From Scilla litardierei (taxonomy: Eukaryota > Streptophyta > Magnoliopsida > Asparagales > Asparagaceae): DNA of 64,000 nucleotides. The DNA is taken from the NCBI GenBank assembly GCA_030789695.1, contig JAULAV010003586.1, forward strand, positions 1 through 64,000. The letters are read 5' to 3'. A model generated the notes under the pieces. The model searched no databases, had not been told where the DNA came from, and saw only the letters and a list, made by a program, of their open reading frames with translations. Position numbers and translations under genes: made by a program. Within the stretch, counting starts at the first letter, position 1; every line of letters begins with the position of its first letter. This document shows, piece by piece, positions 10,969 to 22,837 of the stretch.

Positions 10969-11663
10969 ATTTCCGAATAGAATCGTATTCAAATAGTATA
11001 TATAAACGGTTTAACATATGTAGCAAAATTAACGAGGATGCATAGAGAATATCTTGTCCAACTCACAATTGTTAAAGGACCCAAAATATTGCATGGCTCT
11101 ATTCTCATGCACTGCAGTTATCTATCAGGTCTTTTTTCTTGGGAGTTAATCTCTTTCTATATGTTGATTCACTTTACCTGCCTTAATGGTCCAAATCTTA
11201 CACGATCTGATCAGTATCCTGACTGTCAAAACTTATTAACTGTATTTAATAGATTTCTATTATGTGATTCAGCGTTCTGACTGCCAAAGCCCACTGTCCT
11301 ATTTCCATATAAGACCTAACAAAATACAAAGAGTTTTGCTAATGGCTGACATAAACGATATAAGACTCAAAGGTTTTTAATAGGGTTTGGAAGCAAATAA
11401 TTGCATAGTTGTATGATTTCTGCATTTCTTCTTAAAATCGTTATTTTTCTAATACCATACAACAATTATCATAGAATGCAGTGAATGCCATGTGAGTCAT
11501 TTCTGAAGGTAGCTATTGTTGATTGAACATAACTATCTTGAATGATTTTGTAATTTGATTGAACATGAAGTAGGGCATTCAGAATTTGCTTGTGGAGATC
11601 ATGATATGTTTTCTTGTTGGAAATTGATTTATGAAATCTATCAATATGTATGTGATTTTCCAG
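10969..11663. other. Intronic or intergenic sequence upstream of the TIC21 exon
   Basis: No exon of TIC21 or other coding segment is recognised here. It ends with the splice acceptor TGTGATTTTCCAG. Confidence 0.4.
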
Positions 11664-11867
11664 GCTCCTCCACGTGCTGAAGTCGTTAAAAGTTTGACAA
11701 ATGGGATCGTGTTAAATGTTCTTGGTATGGGTGCTACAATCCTTGGCATGCAAGCAACTGTAGGATTATTGGTCGCAAAGGCCCTTACTTCCTCAGCAGT
11801 GCCATATTATCAGGGGATACCACCTGGTCAGAGTCCTGTTTTAGCTCTAGATGTATTCTTGGTGCAG
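11664..11867 (+). CDS. TIC21: TIC21/PIC1 penultimate coding exon
   Basis: This 204-bp, phase-0 exon encodes 68 residues beginning APPRAEVVKSL and ending ALDVFLVQ. It contains a hydrophobic segment (GIVLNVLGMGATILGMQ...VGLLVAKAL) and the SPVLALDVF stretch typical of TIC21, a four-helix protein of the chloroplast inner envelope. TIC21 is also called PIC1 or CIA5 and is implicated in protein import and in iron uptake by plastids. A pyrimidine-containing acceptor ending CAG precedes it and GTACATG follows as donor. It joins in phase to 26439-26552, giving VFLVQ-ASANT as in the known protein. The upstream exons (transit peptide and first helices) were not found and probably lie outside the window. 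The exon itself is intact. Confidence 0.93.
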
Positions 11868-12507
11868 GTACATGCAAAATTTTGTTCTTCCATGGATGCT
11901 TTTCTTTTCACGCTTGTTTCTAACTTCCTGTTGGATAGCAAATACAACAATTGATATGACATTCCTTATAGCAAGCAGAATTTTTGTGCTTTACATCACA
12001 CATGTTTCTGCATAACTTATAAAATGCTTGTAGTTTTAAAATAAAATTTTTAGAATAAATGTATAATCAAAAATAAATAAAGTTTAAATAAACATTTATT
12101 TATGTTAATTCGGCACAGTCTTTTATTCATTTTCACTTTGAAGTTGAACCTTTTATCTTATCTTATTTTATGGCCATTTGGCACATGAAAATGTTGTTAT
12201 GCTTGGAAATTCTGAGTCGGTAAATACTGGGGGCATCTATGAATTAGATGTTCGTACAGATGAAAGCAAAAGCAGTCTCAGACTTTCTTTTCCGGAGTTA
12301 ACTACGTTGTTTAGATGAGTTTTTCAGTTAGGGAACTCTGATACCCATCATACGGCACAAGCTTATCTGAGAATTTAGGAGCTTGCAGAATGTGATAAGA
12401 GTAATTCATGGGAATAATATTATATGGCAGAGTGGAACAGCTTCTTCTTTTTCCAACAATAATAATGTGAAGTTGATGGATTTTTTGACAGACAACTAAA
12501 TGGATCA

Positions 12508-13728
12508 TGTAATGGCCCCCATTTTCATTGGGGATTTTTCTACAAATTTATATATTTTGTCTCCTTTTTTCCTTCCTCTTCTTCTGCAGCCCGCGGAGCC
12601 CAAGCCCACAAGCCCAACTCCCCCTATCCATTTCTTTTTCATTTTCTTTTCGAATTAACCCAAACCGCAAGCCCAATCCCTAGCAGCTCATGCCCGGCCC
12701 AACTCCCCCTCTCACTGAACCCCTCGCCTCACGTGAACCCCATTCATCTCGTGCGGTAGAACTCTTCCGATCCCCGATCTCTCTCTCTCTCTCTCTCTCG
12801 CGTCAGTCCCTGACCATATTTTGTTGATCGGAGAAATTTCTCGCCTCGTCACTGTTCGTCGATGCCCATGCTCCGACCGAGCCCTCCTCCGCCTTAACCT
12901 CTCCTCTGCGATGCTATTGAAGGCTTTGACCCCATCATCTTTCCTCGCGACATGATTTAGACGCACATTACTTTGAATCGATGCATCCTTCGCTGACCCC
13001 AACTGCCCTCCATGTAAGCTAAGCTTATTCTCTCATCATCTCGCATCTCTGGGGGGTTTATTTTTTTCGGGTTTCATGCGAAGATCTTCAGTTTTCTTCC
13101 TTCAAAATCATGTCTTACATCGATTTTTGGGTGTTCATCAGAGCTAGGGTTTGAAAATTGATTTCGGGGCTTCTCTTTTTATTCGAAGTAGTCGCAACCA
13201 CTCAATGACGTGGATGCAAGGCTCCGACGAGCTCTCTGACGATTTTGGTTTCAGTAAATCATTTTAATTCTAAATTTTGGTTTTAAAATTGTGCTATCAT
13301 TTGCTTTCCTTGCGATGATGTTGAGCTGAGCTAGGTTTGGGGTTTTTGGGGCTTGGTGGCAACCCTCGCCGCTGCCCCGCCGTTGCTTCACGGCTGTGCT
13401 TTGGGTTTTGCTCTACCGTGACTTCCCTTGTCGAAAATGCCCTCTGTCATGACTTTGGAGCCTATGCACTCTGTCGCGACTTTCTCTTGGAGCATATGCC
13501 CCCGGCCGTGACTTTCTCTTGGGGCTCTGCCCCCTGCTGTGACCATCTATGGGGCTCTGCCTCTTTGCATGGGCATTGGTTGGTGTTGTCTCTGATGAGG
13601 TATTGGTGTTGGCCGTCGGTGTTTGGTGTTGGCCTGGTGTTGGCCGTATGTATTGGTTGTTTGGCTTAATGTTGAGTGTTTCTGTTGTTGGACTTGGTTG
13701 TTGCAAGTGTTGGGTATTGGCTTGGTGT
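12508..13728 (+). repeat. Truncated 5' LTR of the gypsy element
   Basis: Collinear with 15389-16554 of the 3' LTR (same GCAGCCCG, CCCATGCCCGGCC and repeated TGGGGCTCTGCC words) and broken after GGCTTGGTGT. It carries a CT-rich run at 12779-12799. Confidence 0.88.
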
Positions 13729-15350
13729 CATCCAGGTGGGACCAAGATGTACAAGGACTTGCGTCAGCATTACTGGTGGGACAGAATGAAGATAATCAGG
13801 AGCGTGGCTAAGTGTATAATGTGCCAGCAGGTGAAGGCCGAACATCACTGAATTGCCAGATTATTACAGCGTTTACCCATTGTAGAGTGAAAATGGTAGC
13901 ACATTACTATGGACTTCGTGACTAGATTGTCCAGAAGTACGAAGCATAATGATGTCGTTTGGGTGATCGTTAATCAGTTGACCAAATCAACACACTTTAT
14001 TTCCTTCAGAGTTGGCCAGTCGACAGAAGTGCTGCTAGGAAGTACATAAATGATGTGAGATTGCACGGTGTCCCTATAAGCATTGTTTCAGACAAAGTCA
14101 CCTGGTTCATACATCATTTCTGGAAGAGTCTGTAGGAGAGTTTGGGCACCCATTTGAGGAGAGTTTTAGTACGACATACCATCATCAGACAGATGGTCAG
14201 TCAGAGTGCACTATTTAGATATTGGAGCATATGTTGAGTGCATGTGTACTAGACTTCAAGGGGGCATGGAAATACCCCTGCACCTTGTGGAGTTTGCCTA
14301 CAACAGTTACCATTATCAGGCCAGTATCGGTATGGTGCCCTTTGCAGCATTGGACGTGAGAAAATGGTGTTCACCCATGAGTCGGGACGACATGGGTGAT
14401 CGAGAATTGATTGGACCGAAGCTGATTGTAGAAGCTGTGGATGTAGTGCGGACGATCAAAGAGAAGCTTCAGGTAGCACATGACTGGTACAAGCATTGGG
14501 CAGATGCAAAGCGTTGACATTTGGAGTTCCAGTCTGACGACCATTTCTTTTTGAAGAGTTCAGTATGACATACCATCCTTACACAGACGGCCAGTCAGAG
14601 TGCACTATTTAGATACTTGAGGATATATTGAGGACATGTATACTAGACTTCAAGGGGCCGTGGAAAGACCACCTACACCTCGTGGAGATTGCCTATACCA
14701 ACAGTTATCAGGCCAGTATCGGTATGACGTCCTTGCGGCACTGTACCAGAGAAAATGTCGTTCACTCCTGAGTCGGGATGACGTGGGTGACCGAGAATTG
14801 ACCGATGCTGATTGTAGAAGCGTGGATGTAGTACGAACTATCAAAGAGAAGCTTCAGGTGGCACATGACTGGTATAAGCATTGGACAGATGTGAAGCGTC
14901 GACACTTGGAGTTTCAGCCCGACGACCATGGCTTCTTGAAGAGTAAGATCTCTTCCAACAGATGCTTGATTCGGTTTGGTCAGAGAGGAAAGCACAGCAC
15001 ACGTTAAATTGGGCCTTTTGATATATTGGAACGAGTAGAAGTGACATACTGACTTGCACAACCTCTATCGTAGGAGGAGTGCATAACGTATCCACATATC
15101 TTAATTGCGAAAGTACGTGGAAGACCCTACACACGTGATGGATTATTCAGAAATCATTATGCGGCTTGACCTGACATATGAGTAACAACCAATGGAGATC
15201 ATCGACGGGCAGCAGAAGGCCCTCCAGAGCAAGGTCGTTGACCTAGTAAAGGTGATGTGGCATAGATACTCGTCTGAAGGATCTACTTGGAAAAGAGATG
15301 ACGAGATACATGGGCGTTATCCTCACTTATTTGATGTATCTTAGCTTTTA
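13729..15350 (+). pseudogene. Ty3/gypsy integrase and C-terminal Pol remains
   Basis: In order, across several frames, one reads HPGGTKMYKDLRQHYWW and CIMCQQVKAEHH (the zinc-binding HHCC end of integrase), then TMDFVTRL and WVIVNQLTKSTHF (start of the catalytic core). HQTDGQS-like sequence, LVEFAYNSYHYQASIGM, the DDMGDRELIGP region, KSKISSN-RFGQRGKH and DDEIHGRYPHLF (Pol end) follow. Many stops and frameshifts make it non-functional. The segment from HQTDGQS to the KLQVAHDWYKHW motif is present twice in tandem. Order and content match chromovirus-type gypsy Pol. Confidence 0.9.
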
Positions 15351-15388
15351 GCAATTTCGAGGAAGGAATTTTTGTAAGGAGTGTACGA

Positions 15389-17995
15389 TGTAATGTCCCC
15401 CATTTTCACTAGGGTTTTAAAGCAAATTTAAAATTTTTATTTCCTTTTTTCCTTCATCCTCTTCTGCAGCCCGTCGATCCCAAGCCCACGATCCCTACTC
15501 CCCTTATCCATTTCTTTTTCATTTTCATTTCTAATTAACCCAAACTGTAAGTCAATCCCCAACAACCCATGCCCGGCCTAACTCCCCCCCCCCCTCACTT
15601 AACACCTCGCCTCACCCCTATTCATCTCGTGCGGGAGAACTCTCCTGATCCCCAATCTCTCTCTCGTCAGCCCCCAACCTTATTTCGTCGATCGACGAAA
15701 TTGCTCGCCTTGCCATTGTTCGTCGAGACCCACGCTCCGACAAGCCCTCCTCCGCCTTAACTTCTAATATGCGATGCTATTGAAGGCTTTGACCCCATCC
15801 TCTTTCCTCGCGACAGTATTTCGACGCCCATTACTTCAAATCGACGCGTCATTCATCGACCCTAACTGCCTACGATGAAAGCTAGGCTCTTTCACTCCCC
15901 TCTCGCATCTTTGAGGGTTTATTTAAACCACATTCCCTCTTCTTTGGGTTTCATGCAAAAAACTTCAGTTGTCTTCTTTCAAACATATTTTTCCGACGGT
16001 GATTTTTGGGTTTTTATTGGAGCTGGGGTTTGAAAATTGATTTCGGGGCATCTCTCTCAGTCGAAGTAGCTGCAACCACTTGATGGTTTGGCAGCAAGGC
16101 TCCGACGAGCTCTCCGACGACTTTGGTTCGGCAAATCATTTTAATTCTTGATTTCGGTTTTAAAATTGTGTTTATCCTTTGCTTTCCTTGCGATGATGTT
16201 GAGCTGAGCTAGGTTTGTGATTTTTCGGGCTTGACGGTGACCCCCATCGCCGCCCCTCCACTGCTTCACGGCTGTGCTTAGGGTTTTGATTTGCCGTGAC
16301 TTCCCTTGGGGCATATGCCACTGCCATGACTCTCTCTTGGGGCTCTGCCCCCTTGTTGTGACCTTCTGTAGGGCTCTGCCCCTTTGTATAGGTGTTGGTT
16401 GGTGTTGCCTCTGATGTTGGGTGATTGATGTTGGTCGTGGGTATTTGGTGGTGGCTCAGTGTTGACCGTAGACGTTGGTTGTTTGACTTGATGTTGCGTG
16501 TTGATTCTGTTGCTGGACTTGGTTGTTGTTGCAAGTGTTGGGTGTTGGCTTGGTGTGGCCATGGTGTTGTTGGTGGTTGGTGAGGGGGTTTGGACTTGGG
16601 CTTTGCCCTACCTTATTGGACTTGGGCTTTGCCCTATTGTTGGTTGGACATCGAATTTATGCTTGTCTTAATTTCATGCGTAAATTATAATGAGTATCAT
16701 CATTAATTATAATATTGGCTGGTGACATGAAAAGCATGAACACATGGATTGGATCTTTATACGATCGATGCGACCTCTCTGAGAGTAATACAGTTGTCGC
16801 TCCCTCCATTTTATCCCTCATTTGTTGCATGCTATTGATTATACTGGAATTCTTATGACATCAAAAGTTATATATTTCGATGTGCTATGATGAAAATATG
16901 ACTTGAAACATACTGTTATTTATTCCCGTACATGACATATTATTTATGTCTCCTTACAAGTGGCATTTTATTGGTATTGGGCCCGTTGGCTTAATGACTC
17001 CTGAAATTGCTAAAATCCTGAAATATGAATGGATATAATTCATATGGTACACCAACCACATTAACTAGTTTTGATGTAACCATTGTACTTGGTTAAGAGA
17101 CTTTGTCTATTGATGTATGCTTAACCAAACAAATATTGGCACCTTAGAACATCTCCTGAACAACACCACTTGACCCTGTATACACCTCAAAAAACACTTG
17201 GCACTTCAAACTCAGTGGATTTTGGAGTAACCTACATTAGAGAGAGTGCGAGAGTGACTAGAGATATGCTTCTGATTACATGGCCATATCAGGTATTCTT
17301 GTCAGGTCTCATCATGCATTTGATGGACCCCTAAGAGTATCACTGGACATAATTTAAGTTTCTCATGTTCATATCTTGGACTCAGAGCCCCTCCTGTTCT
17401 TATTTTGGGCTCTGCTCTAGTGAGCGTCCCTGTGGTACAAGATGGATTCATGGTTGCTTGCTGTCTTCTTCAATATGAGTCACACCTTAGGATTGATATA
17501 ACTGTTAGAATTTTGATAGCAAAACTCTTTTGATAGCAAAACTCTAAACTTAAACTGTTCAGTATGCCTGTTTTTAATTACTTATCTCCCGTTCCTGCTT
17601 CACTTTCAGTTATACTCGTGTACATCGTTTTAATTTCAAATTCTAAAATTATTATGATTTACTTTAACATTGCGGCTCTTCGTTTGTTGCATCGTCAGTT
17701 GCTGATCAGGAATACGAGGAGACTCCAGTCTATGAGGATTCTAATCTCGCTGCACAAGAAAAAGATTTCTGAGAGTGTATTTCCTTGTGTATTTGAGTGT
17801 ATTTCTTACGTATTTTCTTCATGTATTTCGAGAGCTTGTATTCATACGTACACTATACTCCCATGTATTAATGAGAATTTTCATGAGTATTTTTGCACAT
17901 ATCTGTCCGTGGCCTATATTGTTTTCACTGGTAAATAATAGGACCTGCATCACATGTGAAAAAACGGTCACACTTCCGACAAGCGGGTCGTGATA
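15389..17995 (+). repeat. 3' LTR of the gypsy element
   Basis: Begins TGTAATGTCCCCC and ends GGGTCGTGATA next to target copy GATCA. Length about 2.6 kb, in the range of plant chromovirus LTRs. Confidence 0.87.
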
Positions 17996-18000
17996 GATCA

Positions 18001-18719
18001 CTACTATTACTTTTTGAAACAAATCATAAACCATTTTAAACTTTGAGACGTATTGTATGGATAGTCAAAATGATCTGAACTTTATGTTCTGTTAAATTAT
18101 TGATTTCATAAATTTGGGATGATTTACTGAGTTTTAAGAAATCAATTACATTTTGGGAGACTTTTGGGACATTAAATGAGCCTATAAGCTAGTCAAAGAA
18201 GGATATATCTCAAGTAAGTAGAAGGAATGGCTGCTGATTTGTAGTAATATGATCATTTTTGACTCGTCATGCAAGCAAAAAAGAGAAACATGTGATACAG
18301 ATGCAAAAAATGATTGTGATTTATGAGATATTAAACTCGTGAGGTGACCTTTTGACTGCATCATACTAAGTTGTAATGATTAGCAAAACACATGCGTTCT
18401 CTGTCACACCAAACTCGTGATGATGTATGCCATTAAAACTTAACACTGACCTTCATATGGACCTTTAGGCACCATGGAATGGCCTACAGTGTACATGTGG
18501 CTTTCCTAAAAATAAAACTTGACTGTTACTTCATGTATAATTCCTCTTCGAGAATGCTAGTAAGAAACTCGTTCTTTATATCCAACTAATGTAATGGTTA
18601 ATGATGGGTGGCAACCATGGAGATAAATAGATGCATTGAGTTTGTCTCTTAATTGGAGAAAATTCTTCTGGTAGTCTATGTTCTACGTTATAAGTCTCTG
18701 TAAAAAGTATTTGACAAGA
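18001..18719. other. TIC21: Unassigned AT-rich intron sequence
   Basis: No transposon end, coding motif or repeat recognised between the gypsy element and the copia remains. Confidence 0.35.
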
Positions 18720-19680
18720 AGTCTAAGCCTTCAACCGAGCTAGGGAGCCATCAGGGTTCAAGTTCACAGTGCAACCCCACTTACAGCTATCTTCTTATCT
18801 AAGGGTCATAAATCAGATCACAGGTCATGTTCAACTCTAATAATGCTATTCTCTCTAAGTTAGCACTGCCAAATGTAATAAGACAAGGCATCTAACATAG
18901 ACTTAGGAGTGAGATAAGAGTCAATGGAAGACAGAAAGGCATTATACGAGGGGGAGAGATGAACATATGAGTTAAATCTATAAAATAGATGAGCAACGCA
19001 TTGACGTGTGCTTTTACGTAGTGCAACTGGTAAATTAAGATCGATGGTAAGCTCACCGTCGTTTGCAAGAGAATCCAGAGAAGGAACCGCTTCGGAGAAG
19101 GAACTGCTGAAGTAGATATCACATGAGGTGAAGTTGGAGGAGCTATGCTCTTTGAATGTTTTTGATAGACCTAAGTGATCACTGGATGCTTGGGAGGCAA
19201 GAACTCTGTTTCTACAAATTGTGCCTCAGACGGTATAAAGACTAAGTTATCTCATCAAATGACTTTAGGGATGAAGTGTTAATGCAATCTTTCTGATTAG
19301 AAAAATTAGAAAGACACTCCATAAAAGTAACATCTGCTGACATAGTAATAGGTTCTTAATAGGGCAATAACACTTGTAGTCCTTGTGTCCATGAATACCC
19401 AAAAACACACTTAAAAATTTGAGGATCAAGTTTAGTATTCTTCGGATGATGGTTGATAACAAAATATACATCCAGAAAAGTCTTCGGATGTAAAGGAAAA
19501 TGGTTAACCAAGAGATATAATACTTGGTAAGGGATGCCATCATCCAAAACAGTTGATGACATACGATTAATCAAGCAATAATCAAGAAGTACATCATTAT
19601 TTCCGAAGGGTTTAGGAACACTCAAATAGATAAGAAGTGCTCCCAGAAAAGAGCAAGCCTTCACGTTAGTCAAGGGTCGA
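18720..19680 (-). pseudogene. Ty1/copia integrase to RT-start remains
   Basis: On the minus strand one reads YCLINRMSSTVLDDGIPYQV, FPLHPKTFLDVYFV, HPKNTKLDPQIFKCVF, GYSWTQGLQVLLP and SADVTFMECL. This is the well-known end of the copia integrase and GKGY-type linker (AxxLINRMPS..., HxxKLDPKxxKCIFLGY..., KGYRCY..., SxDVTFxE). A C-terminal stretch ending in sequence like WGCTVNLNPDGSLARLKA matches the start of the RT domain. Stops and frameshifts are frequent. It belongs with the zinc-knuckle fragment at 20695-20755 and runs leftwards from the LTR near 22.7 kb. Confidence 0.85.
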
Positions 19681-20694
19681 ATTCGTTACTAAAAGATCTC
19701 TCCCGGTGCCCTCTTCTTTCCCCATTGGCCTTCTAACCCATGGGGGTATACAATGGAAACTTCTGGATACTCATTCTAGCTATTTTACATGTCTATTCTT
19801 ACATTCATCAACCCCGCTTTTTTGCATTATCACTTTCCAAAGTATGAACAAAGTTTTTGTTTCAGACAAAACATTGAACGATAGATAAAACTTTAGATCT
19901 ATTTTTCAACAAATATAGCCAAATCACATGAGAATAATGAACAAATCAACAAAATATTTAAAACTCAATTTAGACTCAACTGGACATGCTCCCCAAATAT
20001 TATAATGAACATCTAAAACAGACAGCTAGCATATGCATCTTAGAACATAGACACATGATGGTATTTCTCTAAATGACATGCCTCATTCTAGTATTAGACT
20101 CAAGATCAAGAATTTTCAAACTCTACAAAGAAGGATGTTCAAGCCGAGAATAAACAGTGAGAGGGGTTGTAGTACTAGAATAGGCAACTGGAGTGGTCTT
20201 AGCATCTAAATGATATAATCATTCATGCACACTATTTGGGCTAATATTTTTCTTAGTCCCAAGATCCTAAAACCCAATGATAGGGGGAAAAGGCTACATA
20301 GCAATTCAAAGAATGGGTCAACCGATTTTTCAAAAGCAAATTATAGGGAAATATAGAAAAATTCAAGATTATAGACACCGGTAAGGACTTTGTGACATTT
20401 CCGTCGTGTGATCATGGCAAGGACTTTGTGACATTAGTTGTGCCTACACACAGTTGAAACTCTGACTTTTCCGTCATGTGATCAAGATGTGTTCGCGTCT
20501 ATGATCCATATTTGATTGTCTGTTTATGCTAAAGCTGCTGTGAGGGAAGACGTTGAGTACAATTGAGCTTCATTAAATCTCCAAAACATAAGTACTCACT
20601 TCGATCGTTGGAAACATCTGAACATCCATATATTGGAAGAATTAACCTGAGATGCCACTTGCATAGTGCTTCCATCAAACCTTCCACATGACCT

Positions 20695-20755
20695 TAAAGT
20701 TTGGAGCAGGCGAACTGTGTGTGTCCAAACTCATTGCAATAATGACAGAGTAGCC
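20695..20755 (-). pseudogene. Copia Gag zinc-knuckle remnant
   Basis: The minus strand encodes CHYCNEFGHTQFAC followed by SKL, a complete CX2CX4HX4C knuckle, as in copia Gag nucleocapsid. Sequence on either side is too decayed to trace Gag or protease. It lies between the copia integrase remains and the primer site near 22.66 kb, in the expected order for a leftward element. Confidence 0.78.
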
Positions 20756-22654
20756 TTCTGGGGTTGTTGCACTTCGGTCACTACTGCACTCCCAGATATA
20801 AGTCTAAGCACTCATCTGTCTCTGCTTTTAGTAACAACACGCCCACCGCCCCTGACTCCTGTTTAGGCGCCTCACGCATATGAAAATCCTCCTTTATTTT
20901 CAAAGGGCTGATATGTAGTCAGTTCTGATTGCTCACACACCCCTTGAGCCGGAGCTCTTACCCTTCATAAAAATCTGATGCAGAGTGTGGAAGGTCATGG
21001 GTAATGACAATGCAGAATTGCGACTAATGATCTAAAGATGTGCTGCTACATGCTCAGGACACAAAGTTTTCAAAAAAGCTAGCGTGACCATCTGTTGTTT
21101 CTGCTTCATCTTCTTCACATTTGTTAGGATGGATAGAAAGAGAGTTAACTCCTTATATAGCTTATGAAAATTTGCATAACATTGGAATAGTGACGTCTCT
21201 AATGCTAGTTTTTCCAAAAAGATTAGGATAATCGTACATTCCGAAAAAGTTGTTCTTCCTAAAGTGTATGATCTTCAACAATTTCCCAATCTCCTTCATA
21301 GTTTTTTTGCTCAATTACTAGGTAATAAACTGTGTGTTTCATATGGTACCACAACTTACTTTTGATCGAGGCCTTTTTCGCTTCCAAGTAGCTGCACCTT
21401 CAGGTGGAAAAGCATAATTTTTCCCCCTTGCCTCTACCATCAAGATGTGTCTATACTAACACCTTCATTGCTTATAATTGGTCTAGTTTAATTTTTGATT
21501 TGTGATCTTGTGGAAACTAACTCTGAGAACACTGCCGATTTCACCTCTGACTTTGAATCTGCCGTCTCTACCATCTTCCTACTCCTTCCAATAAAAAAGG
21601 ACTATCCAAATGCCAAACCAACTACAACGCCAAAGGTCAAACTAGTTCGAATCTCTAAATACGTTCAGAGCATATTCTTATCAATTTTTTATGGATATCA
21701 AGGAACAATAGTCACTTTTAACCTTGGTAGGATAGAGCCTGAGTGTTATGTAAATCGAGTATAAGTACTCCGTACAAAATAGAGCATCAAGTGCTCTAAG
21801 ATCAAATGTAAGTACTTGAAAAACACAACTATCCTAATTTTTTCCTGTATTTTTATCATATACTTTTATCATATACTGTAGTTTGTATATAGTATACCCC
21901 CACCATATTAATTTTATCTGGAAAATTATTTTATTTTCTTGAATAAACAAGAGTGAGAGACTGAGAGACAAGAGAAGCTAAGAGAAGAAACATCATCCGA
22001 AGAAAAGAAATAAGAGTCGATTAGAGAAATAACAAAAGGAAAGAAAGAAGAAGAAAGAAGAAGGTGAAATCGAAGGAGGAGCAATGGCGGAAGATGATTG
22101 GAACAGCTTGTTGGGGGGAGATATAAAGCTCGTCTGGAATGCCGGATTATGGCCAAAATCACCTCGTTGACGTCAAACGACATTGGAGATCTTTAAATAA
22201 ATGTCTGGGAAGATCAAATCTGCCTCATCATAACGTTGATGGTTGAACATGCTTTAAATCTATATAGTCGTGGTTGAAGAAGCTCAAATTTGCCTCGGCG
22301 TGATCGGAGATACTTAAAGTAGAATCATCGTTCATCGATTATGGTTGGAGCAAGCCATGTCTGCCACGTCGTGGGTCGGAGAGGCTCTGATCTGTGTCGA
22401 TTTTGGCTTCCGAGGGTTTGTGGTGGACTTGAAAAGGGTGGCTGCACATGGTTAGTTGATTAGGGTTTGGGCAAAGCAAAGAAGATGGTAACGGGGGAAG
22501 AAAATTGAATGGCAGCAATGTTAGTTTGCAGTGGCAATTGCGGTTGCGTTGTGTTGACTTGCAGCGGTGGGGATGATGGCTACGTGGTGCACAAATTAGG
22601 ATTATGTGATGGTGTTAGTAAAGAGAATTAGTGTTAGGACTAAATCTAAGGGTA

Positions 22655-22797
22655 GTGCTCTGATACTGTCTAGAGAATAGGAGGAGTTGATCTTTCTTCC
22701 CCCCTGGATTTATTATATATGGTATTATATCGGTATTTTTTACATATAACCTTTTTTACATAAAGCCCCTCTAACATGTTATATATTACGTCTTAAC
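22655..22797 (-). repeat. Copia primer-site remnant and short LTR
   Basis: 22655-22668 reads, reverse-complemented, as CAGTATCAGAGCAC, a tRNA-Met-type primer site. The adjoining block begins TGTCTAGAG at 22669 and ends CTTAACA at 22797, consistent with the 5' LTR of the leftward copia element. No matching 3' LTR was found left of 18720, so the element is probably truncated. Confidence 0.5.
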
Positions 22798-22837
22798 ACT
22801 TATAAACTAAATATTCTGATACCAAATGTGAAGGAGT

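Larger units (their letters stand above)
12508..17995 (+). mobile_element. Ty3/gypsy element, internally deleted, in the TIC21 intron
   Basis: The 5' LTR begins TGTAATG at 12508 and the 3' LTR at 15389. The 3' LTR ends GGGTCGTGATA at 17995, a typical gypsy end with CA changed to TA. A perfect 5-bp target duplication GATCA flanks the element (12503-12507 and 17996-18000). The 3' LTR is about 2.6 kb. The 5' copy stops at about 13728, where LTR sequence jumps directly into integrase. The rest of the 5' LTR, primer site, Gag, protease, RT and RNase H are therefore missing. The element is dead but its boundaries are clear. Confidence 0.9.

Noticed and set aside
1..11663. Upstream TIC21 exons (transit peptide and first membrane helices)
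   Set aside because: I looked for the conserved stretches preceding APPRAEVV and found none that I could support; they may lie left of the window.
20666..20866. Plus-strand open frame of 66 residues
   Set aside because: It is antisense to a clear copia zinc knuckle CX2CX4HX4C on the minus strand.
22814..22830. A further reversed primer-like word TTCTGATACCAAATG left of compact element 3
   Set aside because: No LTR could be delimited beside it; it may be a leftover of an older element but cannot be supported.
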